Below are positions 14,060 through 15,645 of a DNA stretch of 15,645 nucleotides, piece after piece. The stretch lies in the NCBI GenBank assembly GCA_964387935.1, contig CAYLZN010000107.1:1-15645 (forward strand), given 5' to 3'. Within the stretch, counting starts at the first letter, position 1. Every line of letters starts with the position of its first letter. The notes under the pieces were generated by a model. The model searched no databases and was not told the origin of the DNA. It saw nothing but the letters and a program-made list of their open reading frames with translations. A program made the translations under genes and the position numbers. The DNA comes from CAYLZN01 sp964387935. Its GTDB lineage: Bacteria > Acidobacteriota > Vicinamibacteria > Vicinamibacterales > JAFNAJ01.

Positions 14060-15645
14060 GGCTGCCTCGCTTCCTTCGCCAGGGGGTATCGCTCCTCGGT
14101 CTCACGCCACGGCGCCAGCGACCCAGGCGTTGGCCGTACCTGGAGCAGGCGGAGCCGGGGACCCTCGAACCCGAACTCGAGGTCGAGGGGATACTGGTAG
14201 GCGGCCTCGAGCCGCGCGGCGATCTGGACCAGTTCGAGCAGTTCGATGTACTCGAGCGCCGGGCGGAAGCGTTGGTGCGACACCGTGTCCTCGCGGACGG
14301 TCCCGAGTCCCGCACGTCGATTGAACACCACGCGCTGACGCTTGTCGCCCGTGATGTAGTGGAACCGCAGAGGCGACACCTCGAAATCGCTCTCTTTCGA
14401 GACGACGATGTAGTCGGCGCCGACGACCCCGGAGACCACGCCCTCGCCCATGCCGAGGCCCACGTTGATGATCATCTCGCGCCACCGCCCTGCCGTGGTG
14501 TTGATGGTCTGCAGCACACCGGACACACGCGACCACACGATGCGCTGGACCAGCACCCCGCCACCCTCACCCCGGGCGGGCAGGCCGAGCACCGCGCGGT
14601 TGTGCAGGGCCCGCTCCGTCCACAGGCCGCTCCACGCGCGCTTGACGTGCTCGATCACGGCGTCCTCGCCCCGGATGAACAGGAACGTGTCGAACTCTCC
14701 GGCACGCACGGTGGCCTCGGTGTCCTCCTCGGCCGCCGAGGACCGGATGGCGACATAGGCCTCGTCGTCCGGGCCCGCCAGCTCCCGGTAGGCCGAGGCA
14801 ATCTCGGCGGCGAGGTCAGCCGGCAGCGAGACCTCGGACCAAAGGCGCCGGATGGCGCACGCCCGTTGCGCATCCGAGAAGTCGGGGTGCTCCAGGATCT
14901 CCTCGATGGCCCGTTGGACCGGCATCGTGCTCTGGTCGCTGCCCCGGGTCCCGGCCGATGGCGGCGCGGTGGCCGCCAGGACCTCGCGAAACGCCGCGTC
15001 GCTGACTGCGAACCAGTCGGGCACGGCGTCGCCGGCCCCGAGCCGGGTGACTTCAGCCAGGTTGGCCGCCTTCCAGCCCGCGAGTGGCTGCAGCTCGAGG
15101 CCTCCATCCCCCGGTCGCAGGACGCGGCGATGAGCGAGTGCCCGCGCGACCTGCGCATCAGCCCGGGCGACGTGTGCGCGCAACCGCTCGACCCGGGCGG
15201 CGTCGCGGGCCGCGATCTCGAGGAGGGGGGCCAGCCGCTGGAGCTGTCGCAGCCGGTGGTGTACCGTCGGGTCCCGCGCGGCAGCCGGGTCCCCCGGTGC
15301 CGCGCCCAGGGTCTGGTGCCACAGGACGCCGAGGCGCGCGCCGGCGAGGTCGTCGAGTTCGAGGCGCGGCGATTGAGGCGAGGGTGCGGGCGTGGGGCCC
15401 TCGAGGACCGAGGTCGCGGCCTGCACCGCGTCGAAGGAGCGGAGAGCGGCGAGGCGCAGCCCCAGCACCTCGACTGCGCTCGTCGAGGTCGGGATCAGCG
15501 CACGGGCCGCGTCGACCGCGGCCTCATGTCCCAGGTGCAGGTCGCGGACGAGGTCCGTCACGTGCTCGCGTACGGCCGCCGACACGGCGGTGTTCTCGAG
15601 CAGTACTCTGAGCAGCGTCGCCTGCTCGCCCCGCCTGCCGTCGGC
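14056..15645 (-). CDS. PEP/pyruvate-binding (PPDK_N) ATP-grasp domain protein (partial, N-terminus beyond the window)
   Basis: 529 residues are visible and the frame is open at the right edge; a GTG at 15585 is not preferred because coding continues upstream. The N-terminal 190 residues are helical, Arg/Ala-rich and unrecognised. Then comes the nucleotide-binding domain of PEP synthase/pyruvate phosphate dikinase: GWKAANLAEV (ATP-contacting Lys, codon at 15070-15072), VPDWFAVSDAAF, AIRSSAAEEDTEATVRAGEF, VLVQRIVWSRVSGV, GLGMGEGVVSG and LEFGFEGPRLRLLQVRP. The protein ends about 25 residues later, with no phosphohistidine swivel domain and no PEP-utilising barrel. In PpsA those parts follow immediately and are essential. 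It may phosphorylate or bind something else, hand phosphate to a separate His domain, or carry a swivel domain N-terminally outside the window. It is coupled to the MaeB-like gene. Confidence 0.88.
   Translation of the reverse strand, partial: ADGRRGEQATLLRVLLENTAVSAAVREHVTDLVRDLHLGHEAAVDAARALIPTSTSAVEVLGLRLAALRSFDAVQAATSVLEGPTPAPSPQSPRLELDDLAGARLGVLWHQTLGAAPGDPAAARDPTVHHRLRQLQRLAPLLEIAARDAARVERLRAHVARADAQVARALAHRRVLRPGDGGLELQPLAGWKAANLAEVTRLGAGDAVPDWFAVSDAAFREVLAATAPPSAGTRGSDQSTMPVQRAIEEILEHPDFSDAQRACAIRRLWSEVSLPADLAAEIASAYRELAGPDDEAYVAIRSSAAEEDTEATVRAGEFDTFLFIRGEDAVIEHVKRAWSGLWTERALHNRAVLGLPARGEGGGVLVQRIVWSRVSGVLQTINTTAGRWREMIINVGLGMGEGVVSGVVGADYIVVSKESDFEVSPLRFHYITGDKRQRVVFNRRAGLGTVREDTVSHQRFRPALEYIELLELVQIAARLEAAYQYPLDLEFGFEGPRLRLLQVRPTPGSLAPWRETEERYPLAKEARQP

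Noticed and set aside
11702..14200. An 832-codon open frame on the plus strand
   Set aside because: It lies antisense to the MaeB-like gene; its translation is His/Arg/Gly-rich with no domain and is a by-product of high GC content.
15526..15585. GTG at 15585 as the true start of the ATP-grasp protein
   Set aside because: The frame stays open with plausible coding sequence (EQATLLRVLENTAV) to the window edge and no Shine-Dalgarno precedes the GTG.

Overview
The window is a GC-rich (by eye well over 60%), tightly packed bacterial chromosome segment. The mix of secreted peptidases (P1/DmpA, S9, M24), a DinB-fold protein, lipoproteins with short lipoboxes, GTG starts and degenerate 7-bp tandem repeats between genes resembles Acidobacteriota, class Vicinamibacteria (Luteitalea/Vicinamibacter-like). 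That placement is from memory of gene style and was not computed. No rRNA, tRNA, CRISPR array, insertion sequence or phage gene was seen.

Layout. 1-376 (-): N-terminal part of a response regulator running off the left edge. 529-1602 (+): solitary D-xylose-type periplasmic binding lipoprotein. 1614-2141 (-): unrecognised 175-aa protein with a good promoter and Shine-Dalgarno. 2302-3108 (+): e(P4)-type HAD acid phosphatase lipoprotein. 3143-3361 (-): small coiled-coil protein with a GTG start. 3362-3983: about 620 bp without a convincing gene, holding two heptanucleotide tandem-repeat tracts and an imperfect direct repeat of about 70 bp. 3984-5228 (+): P1/DmpA-family self-cleaving aminopeptidase. 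5247-6904 (-): DinB-like protein and Gfo/Idh/MocA oxidoreductase joined by a GTGA overlap. 6990-7628 (+): 3-methyladenine DNA glycosylase I (Tag). 7632-9152 (-): S9-family peptidase that appears to lack two internal blocks, including the oxyanion HGGP region. 9213-10604 (+): secreted M24 metallopeptidase homolog. 10613-15645 (-): a probable three-gene operon in which a stand-alone PPDK_N/ATP-grasp protein (cut at the right edge) overlaps by ATGA a MaeB-like malic-enzyme/PTA fusion, followed 51 bp later by a winged-helix/Fe-S protein.

The most unusual item is that last operon. The MaeB-like protein is full length and keeps its nucleotide-binding GAG motif and PTA domain. At the positions of the malic-enzyme metal ligands and several malate-binding residues it has different amino acids (ED to SH, HDD to HEN, ANPE to ATPE, NN to LD). 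It is translationally coupled to an ATP-grasp domain with no phosphohistidine swivel domain after it, and a Cys-rich Fe-S protein lies downstream. Together they could be a C3/C4-metabolite or acetyl-CoA sensing module rather than ordinary malate decarboxylation, but that is inference.

Most of the window alternates in strand. Convergent pairs are separated by 11, 34, 18, 3 and 8 bp, and divergent pairs share compact promoter regions with near-palindromic TATA elements. Several -10-like hexamers lie so close to the start codon that leaderless or very short-leader mRNAs are likely.
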